NCBI RefSeq assembly: GCF_000250875.1
Contig: NZ_JH604880.1
Location: 4,838 to 19,182, forward strand
DNA from: Sutterella parvirubra YIT 11816
GTDB lineage: Bacteria; Pseudomonadota; Gammaproteobacteria; Burkholderiales; Burkholderiaceae_F
Length of the DNA stretch: 14,345 nucleotides
Direction: 5' to 3'
Shown here piece after piece: positions 13,895 to 14,345 of the stretch. Numbering within the stretch: the stretch's first letter is position 1; each line of letters starts with the position of its first letter. The position numbers and the translations under genes were made by a program. The notes beneath the pieces are model-generated. The model saw only the letters and a program-made list of their open reading frames with translations. It had not been told where the DNA came from and did not search any database.

Positions 13895-14345
13895 CTACCA
13901 CTCGTCCGAAAAGACCGAACCGTCGAAACCGCCCGAGTCTTCCCAGCCGGTCGACTCCAACGTGTCAAACGCGTAGGCATCCTGCGTGAACGGGTTGTCG
14001 CTCCAATCCAAATCCGGCCAAGGATCATCCGGGTCATCCGGCTCAGTCGTCAAGTCCGTCCCGCTCATCGCGCTCATTCCGCCCATCCCCGCCATCGCGC
14101 TCATCGGGTGCATGCCGTCCGTCGGGTTCCACGGATCGGGGTCGTCCCAGCGGAAGACGTCCTCATCCTCGGACCCGGAGGCGGAAAAGTCGTCCTCACG
14201 CGGCCCCGAGAACCCGAAGAAGTTTCCCGGATCCGGCACGCCGGCACCGAAGACCTGCTCCTCTTCCCAGGCGTTCCCGAAGACGGGATTGCCGACCTCC
14301 TCCGTCGGGATGAAATCGCCCGAAGCGTCCGGGAACGCGGGGAAG
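13895..14345 (-). CDS. acidic, Met-rich hypothetical protein, C-terminal part (partial)
   Basis: The frame is open from the right edge to a TAG at 13895-13897, so at least the last 149 residues of a longer protein are seen. I do not recognise the family. The sequence is low in complexity and strongly acidic, with repeated Asp-Pro-Trp style segments (WDDPDPWNP, DDPDDPWPDLDW), a methionine/glycine stretch MHPMSAMAGMGGMSAMSG, and the C-terminus SDEW. No transmembrane helix or enzyme motif is visible. The GTG at 14239 is not a credible start because the same acidic, Phe/Trp-containing style continues upstream to the edge. It is likely a disordered tail. Coding is supported by the long open frame and its coherent composition, not by homology. 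Confidence 0.55.
   Translation of the reverse strand, partial: FPAFPDASGDFIPTEEVGNPVFGNAWEEEQVFGAGVPDPGNFFGFSGPREDDFSASGSEDEDVFRWDDPDPWNPTDGMHPMSAMAGMGGMSAMSGTDLTTEPDDPDDPWPDLDWSDNPFTQDAYAFDTLESTGWEDSGGFDGSVFSDEW

Noticed and set aside
1..14345. CRISPR array, insertion sequence or integrase
   Set aside because: No spaced direct repeats, no transposase or recombinase motifs and no terminal inverted repeats were seen on either strand.

Overview
The window is high-GC DNA from a Gram-negative bacterium. The gene set (a periplasmic FMN/FAD-dependent reductase without hemes, a DcuC-type carrier, a DUF1177 gene beside an M20 amidohydrolase, a tRNA-Ser with encoded CCA) and the codon usage fit a gut betaproteobacterium of the Sutterellaceae/Burkholderiales type. 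This placement is inference; no rRNA or other marker gene is present.

Layout, left to right. (1) The start of a MetE-like methyltransferase leaves the left edge on the minus strand. It is divergent from a DMT/EamA exporter (399-1358, +). (2) A stand-alone AAA15-type ATPase (1496-2683, -) converges on the exporter across a perfect hairpin. (3) tRNA-Ser(UGA) (2910-2999, +) has a clear promoter and terminator. (4) Behind it lie about 300 bp with no gene but a dense run of hairpins ending in a terminator-like element (3159-3310). An ImmA/IrrE-like frame follows that has no normal start codon and has lost the zinc-binding histidines (to 3828, +). It converges, 9 bp apart, on a 721-aa N6-adenine methyltransferase with two excisionase-type helix-turn-helix modules (3838-6003, -). 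(5) A TetR regulator (6070-6666, -) and a secreted FMN/FAD reductase (6775-8532, -) follow. (6) A 446-bp divergent intergenic region carries two overlapping palindromes at a promoter. They precede a marR-DUF1177-dcuC-like-abgA-like operon (8979-13129, +), the best-organised unit here. (7) The right end holds a pRiA4b ORF-3-like gene (13306-13767, -) and the C-terminal part of an acidic, Met-rich protein of unknown function that runs off the edge (-).

Functionally, the operon in (6) reads as uptake plus hydrolysis: a MarR switch, an inner-membrane dicarboxylate-type carrier, a cytoplasmic AbgA-like amidohydrolase and a DUF1177 protein of unknown role, with overlapping or near-overlapping genes suggesting coupled translation. 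The segment from the AAA ATPase through the tRNA to the methyltransferase looks like a small accessory or defence-type patch beside a tRNA, but no integrase, nuclease or duplicated tRNA end was found, so island status is not shown. Most interesting for follow-up are the marR operon with its unusual M20 enzyme, and the hairpin block plus start-less ImmA-like gene behind tRNA-Ser.
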